A stretch of 16,355 nt of DNA, taken from CALLQB01 sp036479275. GTDB lineage: Bacteria; Actinomycetota; Acidimicrobiia; Acidimicrobiales; SHLQ01. A model generated the notes under the pieces. The model made no database searches and was not told the DNA's origin. It was given only the letters and a program-made list of their open reading frames with translations. Positions within the stretch are counted from its first letter, which is position 1, and each line of letters opens with the position of its first letter. The translations under genes and the position numbers were made by a program. The stretch is from the NCBI GenBank assembly GCA_965524675.1, contig CBERPN010000067.1, positions 1-16,355 of the forward strand, written 5' to 3'. Positions 6,359 to 14,185 of this stretch are shown piece after piece.

Positions 6359-7466
6359 CTTTGACCTCAACCGGCGAACCGTCGAGACGGCGGTACTGGT
6401 AGTACGCGGCGCAGGCCCCCTCGCTGGAAACCATGGTGGCACCTAGCGGTTTGCGGGGAGTGCAGACGGTCCCAAAGGCCTCACATTCGTTCGGCTTAAT
6501 CAGCCCTTGGAGCACCTCGCCGCTGCGACAGAATTCCGACTCGGGTGAATCGATGTCGACCACGTCGAACTTCAATTCGGCGTCGAAGTCGCTATACCTG
6601 CTCGACAAGCGCCAGCCGCTTTGGGGGATCTCGCCAATACCACGCCATTGCCGGTCACAGACTTCAAAGACATCTTCGACCATTTGCTGGGCGGGGACAT
6701 TTCCATTGTTGCTAACCACTCGGGGATAGGCGTTCTCCAACTCGGCTGTACCGGCCTCGAGTTGCAACACGACTCGACGGATACCTTCGAGTACATCGAG
6801 AGGTTCGAACCCTGTGACCACGATCGGTACGTCAAATTCATCGACGAGCGGTCCGTACTGCCACGTACCCATCACCGAACAGACATGGCCCGCGGCCAGA
6901 AAACCATCGACTCGACTGTTCGGCGCACCGGCGATTGCCGATATTGCGGGAGGCACCAAGACGTGACTCACGAGTACCGAGAAATTGCTAATACCGCGCT
7001 GTTTGGCCTGGTGAACCGACATCGCGTTGGCGGGTGCGGTGGTTTCGAAGCCGATCGCGAAGAACACTACTTCGGAGTCAGGGTTCTCTTCGGCCAGCTT
7101 CACGGCGTCGAGAGGCGAGTAGACAACCCGAACATCGCCACCCTCGCTCTTCACTTGAAAGAGGTCACGGTTGCTACCCGGTACCCGCAGCATGTCGCCA
7201 AACGAACAGAAGATCACATCGGGGCGAGACGCTATTTCGAGCGCCTTGTCGATGACACCAAGAGGTGTCACGCACACCGGACAACCCGGACCGTGGATTA
7301 GCTCGATCGCGTCTGGAAGTAGTTGGTCGATCCCGTTACGAATGATCGCGTGAGTCTGCCCACCGCAAACCTCCATGATCGACCACTTCTTCGTAGTGAT
7401 CCGCGCAATGTCGGCGAATAGCGACTTGGCGAGCGTCGGGTCGTTGAACTCGTCGAGGTACTTCAC
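6351..7466 (-). CDS. hypD: Hydrogenase maturation protein HypD
   Basis: HypD is the scaffold on which, together with HypC, the Fe(CN)2CO group of [NiFe]-hydrogenase is built; it carries a [4Fe-4S] cluster and redox-active cysteines. The 371-aa protein is full length for the family. Conserved motifs are CGGQTH (Cys34) and GPGCPVCVTP (Cys62, Cys65), corresponding to the catalytic cysteines of E. coli HypD. The C-terminal cluster ligands sit in ECEAFGTVCTPR and in the GACAAYYQYRR stretch near the end. The ATG at 7466 overlaps the hypC stop as ATGA, so the two partners are translationally coupled. The stop lies 8 bases inside hypE. Confidence 0.96.
   Translation of the reverse strand: MKYLDEFNDPTLAKSLFADIARITTKKWSIMEVCGGQTHAIIRNGIDQLLPDAIELIHGPGCPVCVTPLGVIDKALEIASRPDVIFCSFGDMLRVPGSNRDLFQVKSEGGDVRVVYSPLDAVKLAEENPDSEVVFFAIGFETTAPANAMSVHQAKQRGISNFSVLVSHVLVPPAISAIAGAPNSRVDGFLAAGHVCSVMGTWQYGPLVDEFDVPIVVTGFEPLDVLEGIRRVVLQLEAGTAELENAYPRVVSNNGNVPAQQMVEDVFEVCDRQWRGIGEIPQSGWRLSSRYSDFDAELKFDVVDIDSPESEFCRSGEVLQGLIKPNECEAFGTVCTPRKPLGATMVSSEGACAAYYQYRRLDGSPVEVKVG
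6365..6368 (-). promoter_or_regulatory. Ribosome-binding site (GAGG) supporting the TTG start of hypE
   Basis: GAGG on the minus strand lies 6 bases before the TTG at 6358, inside the last codons of hypD. It is the main argument for choosing this non-ATG start over the upstream ATG at 6442. Confidence 0.6.
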
Positions 7467-7732
7467 GATGTCAGCTCCTCGGTCGGCTCGATCCCGAGTT
7501 CTTCTTCGAGAATCCCCAAATCCTTGAACATCTGCAAGGTTTCGAGAGCCGACGCTTCATCGACTCGCGAGATAGCAAAGCCGACATGCACGATCGCGTA
7601 CTCACCAATCTCCATGTCGGGAAGATAGGCGAGGCAAATTTCCTTGGTAATGCCATCGAAATCGATGGTTGCCATTCGGGTGCCTCGATCGTCACGAATT
7701 TCGAGGATCTTTCCGGGAACTGCCAAACACAT
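7463..7732 (-). CDS. hypC: Hydrogenase maturation chaperone HypC
   Basis: This 89-aa HypC/HybG-type chaperone opens with the diagnostic MCLAVPGKI. Cys2 becomes the N-terminal ligand that holds the Fe(CN)2CO precursor between HypC and HypD and delivers it to the large subunit. A small beta-barrel follows (to about residue 60, including YAIVHVGFAI), then a helical acidic tail. AGGAG (7741-7745) lies 8 bases before the ATG, and the start is 2 bases after the hypF stop. The gene ends in an ATGA overlap with hypD. A single copy in the operon suggests it serves HhyL, though other hydrogenases in the genome could share it. Confidence 0.95.
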   Translation of the reverse strand: MCLAVPGKILEIRDDRGTRMATIDFDGITKEICLAYLPDMEIGEYAIVHVGFAISRVDEASALETLQMFKDLGILEEELGIEPTEELTS

Positions 7733-7734
7733 GG

Positions 7735-10011
7735 TCAGGACTCCTGTTCTGCGTTGCTTGGGTCGATGTCTTGGTGGGCTGCGATATAGGCCTGACCCAA
7801 TGCCAGGCCGCCATCGTTAGGGGGAACCAGTGAATGGGTAAGAACGGTAAACGTCGCCGCTTCGAGACGTTCGATGCAGAGACGGGTCAACAAGGCGTTC
7901 TGAAAGACACCGCCGCTCAGTGCCACCGTTTCTATACCTGTTGCAGCGCGCTGCGCAATAGCCACTCGCTCGACCAGCTCCGCAACCGCGTCATGGAACC
8001 GCCAAGCGAGCACCTCGCTCGACAGCCCAGCGGCGGCGTCGTCGAGTAGTTCTTTGAGTACTTCCGACGGGTCGATGACACCAGCGGCAATCTCAAACCG
8101 GTATCCATTGTCGCGAGATGTGCAGCGTTCGGCGGTGATCTCGAGTTTGATAGCAGCCTGAGCTTCGTAGCTGATCTTGTGGCGGAGACCAATCAGCGAA
8201 GCGATCGCGTCGAACAATCGCCCCATACTGGTGGTCGGCACACAGGCAATACCCTTCTCTAACTGCTGGTGCAGCAGCTTGCGTTCGATACCGGTTAGCG
8301 CAGCACACGGCGATTGGCTTGGCGACCAGGCGATTTCTGCTGCATGCAGATGGGCCAACGCAACTCGACAAGGGTTGCGTATTGCGGCGTCGCCACCTGG
8401 CAACGCAATAGCTGCCAGATGGGCTACACGGTCATAGCCAGATGCGTTTGCCAGCAGAACCTCACCGCCCCAAATCGTGCCATCGTCACCGAAGCCGGTG
8501 CCGTCGAAGGCGAATCCGAGCACCGGTTCGGCCGGGTCGAGTTGGTGTTCGGCCATTATCGAGGCGACGTGTGCGTGATGGTGTTGGACCTCGACAACTC
8601 GATCGGGATAGTTCGCGTAGGCCCATTTGGAGGACATGTAAGCCGGGTGCGCGTCGGCTACTACCGCAGTTGGTTGAAGGCCGTACATCTCACAAAACTG
8701 AGCGACCGTGGCCTCGAAGGCCCGGAGGGTCTCAAGATTCTCCATGTCGCCAATGTGTTGGCCGACCCAGGCGTGATCGTGCGACGTGACACAGAAGGTG
8801 TTCTTGAGCTCGCCCCCGACCGCCAACACCGACCGGCGAGCGCTTGGAAAGCGAACCGGAATTGGAGCGTAGCCACGGGCCCGGCGAATCGGGAGCAGGC
8901 GGTCTCCAACCAAGCGAACAACCGAATCGTCGCAAGGGACCTGTATCGGGCGATCGTGATCGAGTACCGCGTCGTACAAACCAGCGAGCGAAGCAATGAC
9001 TTCGTCACTGTAGGCAATCGGTTCGCCGCGATGATTCGCGCTGGTCATCACTAGCGGCGAGCGTTGTGCTGCGAACAGAAGATGATGAACCGGTGTGTAC
9101 GCCAACATGATGCCGATGAGTGGATTGCCCGGTGCGACAAGTGTCGAGAGTGCGGTATCGATGCGGGCTCGAAGCAGCACGATCGGAGCGGCGGGCGAGC
9201 CGAGCAGGGCGGCTTCGCGATCGTCGACGTCGGCCAGTTCCTTCGCATGGTCGAGATCGGCGACCATCACCGCTAGCGGCTTGTCGGATCGATGTTTGCG
9301 ACGACGGAGCTCGGCGATGGCGGCGTCGTTGGTGGCATCACAAACCAGGTGATAACCACCAAGGCCCTTGATGGCCACAACCGCTCCGCCCGCTAATGCC
9401 TCGACCGTGGCTGCGACTGGATCGTCGCTGGAGTCTTTGAAACTAAGCGCTGGACCACACTCGTGACAGGCGATTGGTTGGGCGTGATACCTACGGTTGG
9501 CGGGGTCGCGATACTCAAGTTCGCAAGCGGCGCACATGGCGAAGTCGGCCATGGTTGTATTGGGGCGGTCGTAGGGAACCGAGCGAATGATGGTGAACCG
9601 CGGCCCGCAGTTGGTGCAGGTTATGAAAGGGTGGCCAAAGCGTCGATCTCGCGGATCGAACAACTCGTTGATGCAGTCGTCGCAGAGCGCCGTGTCGGGA
9701 GATATGAGGGTTCTCGCGCCTCCGGTCATTTCACTCTCAACGATTCGAAACCCGCTAGCGGAGACCGAATCGGTCACTCTTCGGGTGAGCTGTTCGATCT
9801 GAGCCAGAGGTGGAGCCTTGGTTCGCAACTGTTCGACGAAGCGCTCTATGGAGTCATTGGGTCCCGAGATTTCGATGAACACCTTGGCGGAATCGTTGCC
9901 CACCAAACCGTCGAGATTGAGTGAGGTTGCGAGTCGATGCACAAATGGTCGAAAGCCAACGCCCTGAACAATTCCGGTTACCTCGATGCGTTCGCTGGTC
10001 ACTGTCAGCAT
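7735..10011 (-). CDS. hypF: Carbamoyltransferase HypF
   Basis: HypF makes carbamoyl-adenylate from carbamoyl phosphate and ATP and transfers the carbamoyl group to HypE. From the ATG at 10011 it is 758 aa, close to the 750 aa of E. coli HypF. Domains in order: acylphosphatase (1-92, GIVQGVGFRPFVHR), two zinc fingers with CxxC pairs at C110/C113, C132/C135, C160/C163 and C182/C185, a YrdC/Sua5-like domain (about 200-385, including KPLAVMV and TSANHRGEPI), and a Kae1-like C-terminal half with the metal motif HHHAH at 477-481 and a FDGTGFGDDGTIWGGE nucleotide-binding segment. The start shares one base with the stop of the upstream NHL gene (TGATG). The frame is open upstream, but those 29 residues resemble no HypF and are rejected. 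No frameshift is seen. Confidence 0.96.
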   Translation of the reverse strand: MLTVTSERIEVTGIVQGVGFRPFVHRLATSLNLDGLVGNDSAKVFIEISGPNDSIERFVEQLRTKAPPLAQIEQLTRRVTDSVSASGFRIVESEMTGGARTLISPDTALCDDCINELFDPRDRRFGHPFITCTNCGPRFTIIRSVPYDRPNTTMADFAMCAACELEYRDPANRRYHAQPIACHECGPALSFKDSSDDPVAATVEALAGGAVVAIKGLGGYHLVCDATNDAAIAELRRRKHRSDKPLAVMVADLDHAKELADVDDREAALLGSPAAPIVLLRARIDTALSTLVAPGNPLIGIMLAYTPVHHLLFAAQRSPLVMTSANHRGEPIAYSDEVIASLAGLYDAVLDHDRPIQVPCDDSVVRLVGDRLLPIRRARGYAPIPVRFPSARRSVLAVGGELKNTFCVTSHDHAWVGQHIGDMENLETLRAFEATVAQFCEMYGLQPTAVVADAHPAYMSSKWAYANYPDRVVEVQHHHAHVASIMAEHQLDPAEPVLGFAFDGTGFGDDGTIWGGEVLLANASGYDRVAHLAAIALPGGDAAIRNPCRVALAHLHAAEIAWSPSQSPCAALTGIERKLLHQQLEKGIACVPTTSMGRLFDAIASLIGLRHKISYEAQAAIKLEITAERCTSRDNGYRFEIAAGVIDPSEVLKELLDDAAAGLSSEVLAWRFHDAVAELVERVAIAQRAATGIETVALSGGVFQNALLTRLCIERLEAATFTVLTHSLVPPNDGGLALGQAYIAAHQDIDPSNAEQES
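7741..7745 (-). promoter_or_regulatory. Ribosome-binding site (AGGAG) of hypC
   Basis: AGGAG on the minus strand, inside the last codons of hypF, lies 8 bases before the hypC ATG at 7732. Because hypC begins just 2 bases after the hypF stop, ribosomes finishing hypF can restart here. Confidence 0.6.
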
Positions 10012-11204
10012 CAGCCGAGATCCCAAATGGTGACCCGGTTGTTGCCCGAGTCGGTCACCGCCACCCGGCCTCGATGTAGGCACAGCCCGTACGGCCAACA
10101 GAATGTGTCGGCGGCAACCCTGTCCCAGCGGTTCTCGCCGTTGCTAGCGAACGTCGGCTGACCGAGCACGCGGTTTGCGGGCATAGTCGAGTCGAGCGGA
10201 ACCTCGTCCCACACGAGGATTCGATTGTTGGCGGTGTCGGCCACCACCATCGTCTCGTGCTCAATATCGATCGCGTACGGAAACCGGAGTGCTTTGGCAG
10301 TCTGAGGCGAATACGGCCATTCGCTGCCGGTCACGAAATCACTTTGGCCTAAAACCGTGTCGGCTGGGCGATCCATATCCGGCTTGGGTTTCCAGCCAAG
10401 AACCCGGTGGTTCCCCGCATCAGCGATGAACACGATGCCCTTGGCCGAGGCGATGTCGTGAGGCCAGCGGAAACTATCGGGACCCAGTTCACCGCGGTTT
10501 TCGTCGCGCTGGTCGGCTGCGGGTTGACCGAGAACAAGGTCGGGCTGGTCGTCGGGGTCGGGAAGGCCGTCCCATGCCAACACCCGACGGTTACCCGTAT
10601 CGGCTACATAGAAAACATCACCGACCATGGCGATTCCGAAGGGCCAGTAGAAGCCGAGTGGCCCGCACCCGCCGCCACGGTTCTCCATTACCGACGTGGG
10701 GTCGGGCTGACCAAGGATCACATCGGGCTCGGTGTCAGAGATGGTCGGAACTTCGTTCCAGATAAGAATGCGATGGTTCCACGCGTCGGCCACAACCAAG
10801 CGGCCATCGTGCACGAGTACACCGGTGGGTAGGCGCAGCCCAGCCTCAGAACCGCGGCCACCAGCTTGGGCACCTTCAGTGGTGAAGTCGGGCTGCCCAA
10901 GAACAACATCGGCGTCGCCATGGGAATCCAAGTGCTGCGCCCCATGCCAGATGAGTAAGCGATGATTGCCGGTATCGGCGACGATGAGCCGCTGATCGTC
11001 AAGCCAAACCCCACGAGGCGCGTACATTTGATGGGGAGTTGGCAATGCGTCGGGAAGCGTTAACCCGCCAGCGGCCTCGGCCCCCATCCAGTGAGTAGGT
11101 CGGGCCCCACCCAGAACGTCACCGTCACGATCGGTGCCCTCGAGTGATTCACCGGGCCGCGAGGGCCGCACATTCAGCGAGGTGCTGGTTAGCTCAGACG
11201 CCAC
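10011..11204 (-). CDS. NHL-repeat six-bladed beta-propeller protein of the hydrogenase operon
   Basis: From the GTG at 11204 this is a 397-aa protein made almost entirely of NHL blades. Six repeats of the type VADTGNHRLLIW occur at about residues 62-86, 124-149, 186-212, 246-272, 307-334 and 369-397, spaced about 61 residues. An LGQ tripeptide (LGQPD, LGQPA, LGQSD, LGQPT) at 102, 164, 225, 285 and 346 marks the blade linkers, so a closed six-bladed propeller is expected. There is no signal peptide or membrane segment, pointing to a cytoplasmic protein-interaction scaffold. NHL proteins are recurrent members of group 1h hydrogenase clusters (recalled from the literature), but their role is not established. 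The start is uncertain: the GTG overlaps the upstream stop by 11 bases with only a weak GGGTG behind it, and GTG 11171 is an alternative. The last codon pair couples to hypF. Confidence 0.85.
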   Translation of the reverse strand: MASELTSTSLNVRPSRPGESLEGTDRDGDVLGGARPTHWMGAEAAGGLTLPDALPTPHQMYAPRGVWLDDQRLIVADTGNHRLLIWHGAQHLDSHGDADVVLGQPDFTTEGAQAGGRGSEAGLRLPTGVLVHDGRLVVADAWNHRILIWNEVPTISDTEPDVILGQPDPTSVMENRGGGCGPLGFYWPFGIAMVGDVFYVADTGNRRVLAWDGLPDPDDQPDLVLGQPAADQRDENRGELGPDSFRWPHDIASAKGIVFIADAGNHRVLGWKPKPDMDRPADTVLGQSDFVTGSEWPYSPQTAKALRFPYAIDIEHETMVVADTANNRILVWDEVPLDSTMPANRVLGQPTFASNGENRWDRVAADTFCWPYGLCLHRGRVAVTDSGNNRVTIWDLG

Positions 11205-12081
11205 GTGGTCGCACCCAAAGATGTCCGTCGTCAATCCGGGTTGGGACCTGTTCGAGCATCGCCCCTGGCGACGAGACGCATTCGCCAGAGAGGGCCTCGA
11301 ACTCAAACCCATGCCAAGGGCAGGTGATGATTCCATCGGCGACCGTTCCGCCGTCCAGCGTCAGGCCTTGGTGAACGCACTCGTTACGAAAGACGGCATA
11401 GCGGCTATCGACATTGGTAACAACGAAGCTTTCCGCGGTTCCTTCAGACTCGATATCGAAGCGCAGCATCGCCCCCAGTTCGACCGCCTCGGTTGCGGGA
11501 CCCTTAACCCACCCGGTTTCGATAGCTTGCTTGCGCCCGACCGCTGAGACTGGAATAAACGCCGCGGTGGGTTGATCTTCGAGAACCTCTATCCGGTCGA
11601 CCTCGTCGACGCCCCTTACCAACGCCTCCTCGACGCCTTCACGTAGAGTGACCGCAGACATCGAGCATCCGTTACACGATCCTTGTAAGCGGACAAACGC
11701 GGTTCGATCGGCAATGCGAACCAGCTCGACATCTCCGCCATGCGATTGCAGGTAAGGCCGCACCTCTTCGAGCGCCAGCTTCGCGCGAGTGATCGGATCG
11801 GCCTTGATGATGTTGTGCAGGCCAAACACTGCTCTTACCGATAGATCGTCGACCAGCTCGAAGAGCAACTCTTTGCCTCTCGGGTCATCGCGGAGGGTTT
11901 GCACTATCTGAACCAAAGCCGGTTTGTGGAATGCTTCGACCGCGTCCTTAAGGGCGAGGGCTCGCTCTCGGTCGGCTTCTTCGAGATCGGCAATAGCCGA
12001 GATGGCTTCGTCCACTGCAGCGGCCAGCTCTTCAAAGGTTGGCTCGGCCGCTGAGACCACCCGCTCCTCGGTTGCCGTCAT
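11194..12081 (-). CDS. hhyE: NifU-domain/Rieske [2Fe-2S] fusion protein, candidate hydrogenase electron relay (HhyE-like)
   Basis: This 295-aa soluble protein joins two iron-sulfur modules. Residues 1-95 are helical with no clear family. Residues 100-170 are a NifU C-terminal (Nfu) domain with EEVRPYLQSHGGDVELV and the cluster-binding CNGC (Cys136, Cys139). Residues 175-295 are a Rieske domain with the paired motifs CVH (235-237) and CPWHG (254-258), the full Cys-x-His/Cys-x-x-His set for a [2Fe-2S] cluster. No transmembrane helix or Tat signal is visible, so it should be cytoplasmic, like HhySL. In mycobacteria an FeS protein encoded beside hhyL (HhyE) has been proposed to pass electrons from the hydrogenase to the respiratory chain; the symbol is given by that analogy and synteny. 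Both junctions overlap neighbours (ATGA with the TPR gene, 11 bases with the NHL gene). Confidence 0.88.
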   Translation of the reverse strand: MTATEERVVSAAEPTFEELAAAVDEAISAIADLEEADRERALALKDAVEAFHKPALVQIVQTLRDDPRGKELLFELVDDLSVRAVFGLHNIIKADPITRAKLALEEVRPYLQSHGGDVELVRIADRTAFVRLQGSCNGCSMSAVTLREGVEEALVRGVDEVDRIEVLEDQPTAAFIPVSAVGRKQAIETGWVKGPATEAVELGAMLRFDIESEGTAESFVVTNVDSRYAVFRNECVHQGLTLDGGTVADGIITCPWHGFEFEALSGECVSSPGAMLEQVPTRIDDGHLWVRPRGV

Positions 12082-13325
12082 TGCCGATCCTGGCGGAGTA
12101 GAGACTCGTGCTTGGCGATCTCGTCGAGGACCGAACGAACCGATTGCACGGCTTCGGTTTCTTCGAACTCTTCAAACAGTGCCCTCGCCTCGTGCAGTTT
12201 GGCCTTGGCGTCGTCGAACACTCCGAGATGGGCCAAGGCGTTGCCCTGGTTAGCCAACACCCTGGCGCGACCCTGCGGATTAGTTGCCCTATCGCGATGA
12301 GCCAACACTCCTTCATATAACCCAACCGCTTCGGCGATGTTGTCGGCCTGGTGCATCGAGGGCATGTAGACCAAGGCGTTGGCAAGATTGAGTTGGGTGC
12401 TCGACCAGCGGTCTGGGTGGGTCTGAGGGGTGAAGTAGTCGAGCGCGTCGCGCATGGCTTGCACCGCGACCCCCACCCGAAGCTGATCGGACGCTTCGGT
12501 CATCGGCATGGTGATATAGGCCAAACCGAGGTTGGCGTTAGCGATAGCAAACGTTTCGGGCGCAGTCTTTGCCGAGACCAAGGCAAGCGCTTGGTGATAA
12601 TGGTTGATGGCTTGTTGCATCAGCCGCGGCGCCGACTCGGACATCTCTTGGAACATCGCTCCGGCTGCTACGTGGATCTCGGCCCGGCTTACATGAAGAT
12701 CTGTACCCTCGAGTGCATCGATTGCGGCTTGAAAGGTGACGGTCGCTCGCTTCGTGCCGCCATCGTCAAGTTGGGTGTTGGCGAGCTGGGCGAGCAACTG
12801 GCCAGCGAGCGCTCTGCTAATCGGGCTGGCCAGCTGTGCTGCAGCCTCCAGCTCTTGCGCCGCCGCGCCGCGGTCGTGTCGTTCGAGCGCCAAGGTGGCG
12901 CGGGCGACATGAGCCATCGCCGCAAATTCACCGTCGGCGCCGCTCGGGTTGGGAGCCTCTGATCGCAGTCCCACGATGAAGCCAATCGTCTCGATATGAC
13001 AAGCCAACGCGGCGTCGCCACTCGTGTGGGCCTCCCGCTCGAGACTCTCGAGAAGTTCGCGACTCGGATCGAGCACCAAACGGTTGACCCGACTGATCAG
13101 GTCGTCGCCTTGCACAGCTGCCAAGGCCGACTCGACATCGCCTTCGAGCGCAGCTTGGTAATACTGCAAAGACTCTGGAAAAGCGGTGGGATGTCTGCCC
13201 GCGGCTAGCTGTGTTCGAACCACGTCGTTTGCTGGGTCGGCGCCTATTAGCAGGTACCCCGCGGGTAGCGGGAAAACACCCAGCGGTTGAGGCCGAGCGA
13301 GAGTCGTTTCGAGAGAGTTGCTCAT
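12078..13325 (-). CDS. TPR-like helical repeat protein of the hydrogenase operon
   Basis: This 415-aa cytoplasmic protein has unknown biochemical function. The N-terminal 45 residues (PLGVFPLPAGYLLIGADPAND) do not look like a repeat. The remainder is alpha-helical, with tetratricopeptide-like Ala-rich helix pairs that become clear in the C-terminal half, for example ETFAIANANLGLAYI, STQLNLANALVY, GRARVLANQGNALAHLG and DDAKAKLHEARALFEEFE. This fold usually binds peptides or organises complexes, so a chaperone or assembly role for the hydrogenase is plausible but inferred from position only. The ATG at 13325 overlaps the upstream stop as ATGA. The frame is open for 66 codons further upstream, but that stretch runs antiparallel through the neighbouring gene and is Arg/Gly-rich. 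The stop overlaps the next gene as ATGA. No signal peptide is visible. Confidence 0.83.
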   Translation of the reverse strand: MSNSLETTLARPQPLGVFPLPAGYLLIGADPANDVVRTQLAAGRHPTAFPESLQYYQAALEGDVESALAAVQGDDLISRVNRLVLDPSRELLESLEREAHTSGDAALACHIETIGFIVGLRSEAPNPSGADGEFAAMAHVARATLALERHDRGAAAQELEAAAQLASPISRALAGQLLAQLANTQLDDGGTKRATVTFQAAIDALEGTDLHVSRAEIHVAAGAMFQEMSESAPRLMQQAINHYHQALALVSAKTAPETFAIANANLGLAYITMPMTEASDQLRVGVAVQAMRDALDYFTPQTHPDRWSSTQLNLANALVYMPSMHQADNIAEAVGLYEGVLAHRDRATNPQGRARVLANQGNALAHLGVFDDAKAKLHEARALFEEFEETEAVQSVRSVLDEIAKHESLLRQDRQ

Positions 13326-13645
13326 CGCCTGTCCTCTAGTCGGGCTGTCGATCCGAGGTCGACCCGTAACGCACCATTGCCAGCGTCCCAGACAGCGGCC
13401 CTTTCGCCGACCGGCGTGTCGACCGGCAGCGCCTCCCAAACCAAGGCCGAGCGATCTCCACGTTTGTTCCGTTGTTTGAGCAGCAAACCACCGCCCTCGG
13501 GACCGATGAGTGGCATTAGCCAAAGCTCGCTGCCGCGCGCCAATGCCACCAACGCGTCGGAGGGGAAATATTGAGCTGCGAGTTCGGCTGAGATCCGTAC
13601 ATCGCCACCAGCGGTTAGCTCGACGGTTTCAGCCATTTCAGCCAT
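13322..13645 (-). CDS. Conserved small protein of the hydrogenase operon, function unknown
   Basis: This 107-aa protein has no family I can name. The N-terminal part reads as a short beta-rich segment (TVELTAGGDVRISAELAAQYFPSD split into small strands), faintly like an AbrB-type hairpin. The middle has PLIGPEGGGLLLKQRNKRGD and the end is a beta-rich acidic stretch (AAVWDAGNGALRVDL). It lacks Cys and His, so it is not a metal or cluster carrier. It lies between the maturation protease and the TPR gene, where hydrogenase-specific accessory genes sit, so a role in assembly of HhyL is possible. The ATG at 13645 overlaps the protease stop by 8 bases and has GGAGG 9 bases upstream; a TTG at 13651 and an ATG at 13636 are weaker. 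Confidence 0.78.
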   Translation of the reverse strand: MAEMAETVELTAGGDVRISAELAAQYFPSDALVALARGSELWLMPLIGPEGGGLLLKQRNKRGDRSALVWEALPVDTPVGERAAVWDAGNGALRVDLGSTARLEDRR

Positions 13646-14177
13646 GTTCAAGGTCCTCCCACTTCGCTCGTACGAGATCGGCTACCCGGTGCATTGCGGA
13701 CTCTACGGTCTCGGTGAGTTCTGCGCCGGGAGTTGTGCTCTCGATTTCAATGAGAAACACGGTTACGTCTTGCGGGTAGTCGTCTTTCAACAGCCAGTGA
13801 GCAAATGCCAGTGCGTGGTCCCAGCGAAACTGATGGGAGTGCAGGCCTTCCAATGGCGGAAGTTGCTCGACCTCTTTACCAGGAACGCAGTAGATCGTGC
13901 CCACTTCAGCACCGGTGGCTGCCGCATCGATAAGAATTACCTGGCGAGCGCCACGCATTTTGAACGCCACGTCCATTCCCGCGGTGCCGCCGTCGACGAG
14001 GGTCACCTCATCGGGAACCCCCTGCTCCCATAGGAGCCGGATGAGGATTGGGCCTACCGCGTCGTCACCGCGCAGCAGATGCCCGCAGCCGATGACCACC
14101 GTATGGTCGCGCGGGTATGCGCTGACCTCTTCGTCGAGGATTAACGCTCGAGCAGCCTCAATCGATGAAATTGACAA
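13638..14177 (-). CDS. [NiFe]-hydrogenase maturation endopeptidase (HyaD/HybD family)
   Basis: This M52-type endopeptidase removes the C-terminal extension of HhyL after nickel insertion. The typical core is clear: GCGHLLRGDDAVGP with the metal-binding Asp, VDGGTAGMDV, then LIDAAAT (second Asp) and GLHSHQ (His), equivalent to E/D16, D62 and H93 of HycI/HybD. From the TTG at 14177 it is 179 aa, starting 8 bases after the hhyL stop. The core begins near residue 27, so a short N-terminal extension is predicted. A GTG at 14099 would give the compact form (starting VVIGCG) but has no ribosome-binding site and would leave an 86-base gap. The upstream ATG at 14267 runs through hhyL and is rejected. 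The likely substrate is HhyL, whose gene directly precedes it. Confidence 0.88.
   Translation of the reverse strand: MSISSIEAARALILDEEVSAYPRDHTVVIGCGHLLRGDDAVGPILIRLLWEQGVPDEVTLVDGGTAGMDVAFKMRGARQVILIDAAATGAEVGTIYCVPGKEVEQLPPLEGLHSHQFRWDHALAFAHWLLKDDYPQDVTVFLIEIESTTPGAELTETVESAMHRVADLVRAKWEDLEHG
13655..13659 (-). promoter_or_regulatory. Ribosome-binding site (GGAGG) for the 107-aa gene
   Basis: GGAGG on the minus strand lies 9 bases before the ATG at 13645, inside the end of the protease gene. It favours this start over the TTG at 13651 (too close) and the ATG at 13636 (too far). Confidence 0.6.
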
Positions 14178-14185
14178 TCGGTTTC

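Noticed and set aside
8314..9054. 246-aa plus-strand open frame inside hypF
   Set aside because: The opposite strand encodes the intact Kae1-like and YrdC domains of HypF.
10012..10098. 29-residue N-terminal extension of HypF
   Set aside because: It overlaps the NHL gene and does not resemble HypF; the ATG at 10011 gives the standard acylphosphatase start and a TGATG junction.
12351..12962. 203-aa plus-strand open frame inside the TPR-like gene
   Set aside because: It is a shadow of GC-rich coding sequence; the minus-strand frame has the helical repeats and coupled junctions.
13326..13523. 66-residue N-terminal extension of the TPR-like protein
   Set aside because: It lies wholly within the 107-aa gene in another frame and is Arg/Gly/Trp-rich; the ATG at 13325 forms a clean ATGA overlap.
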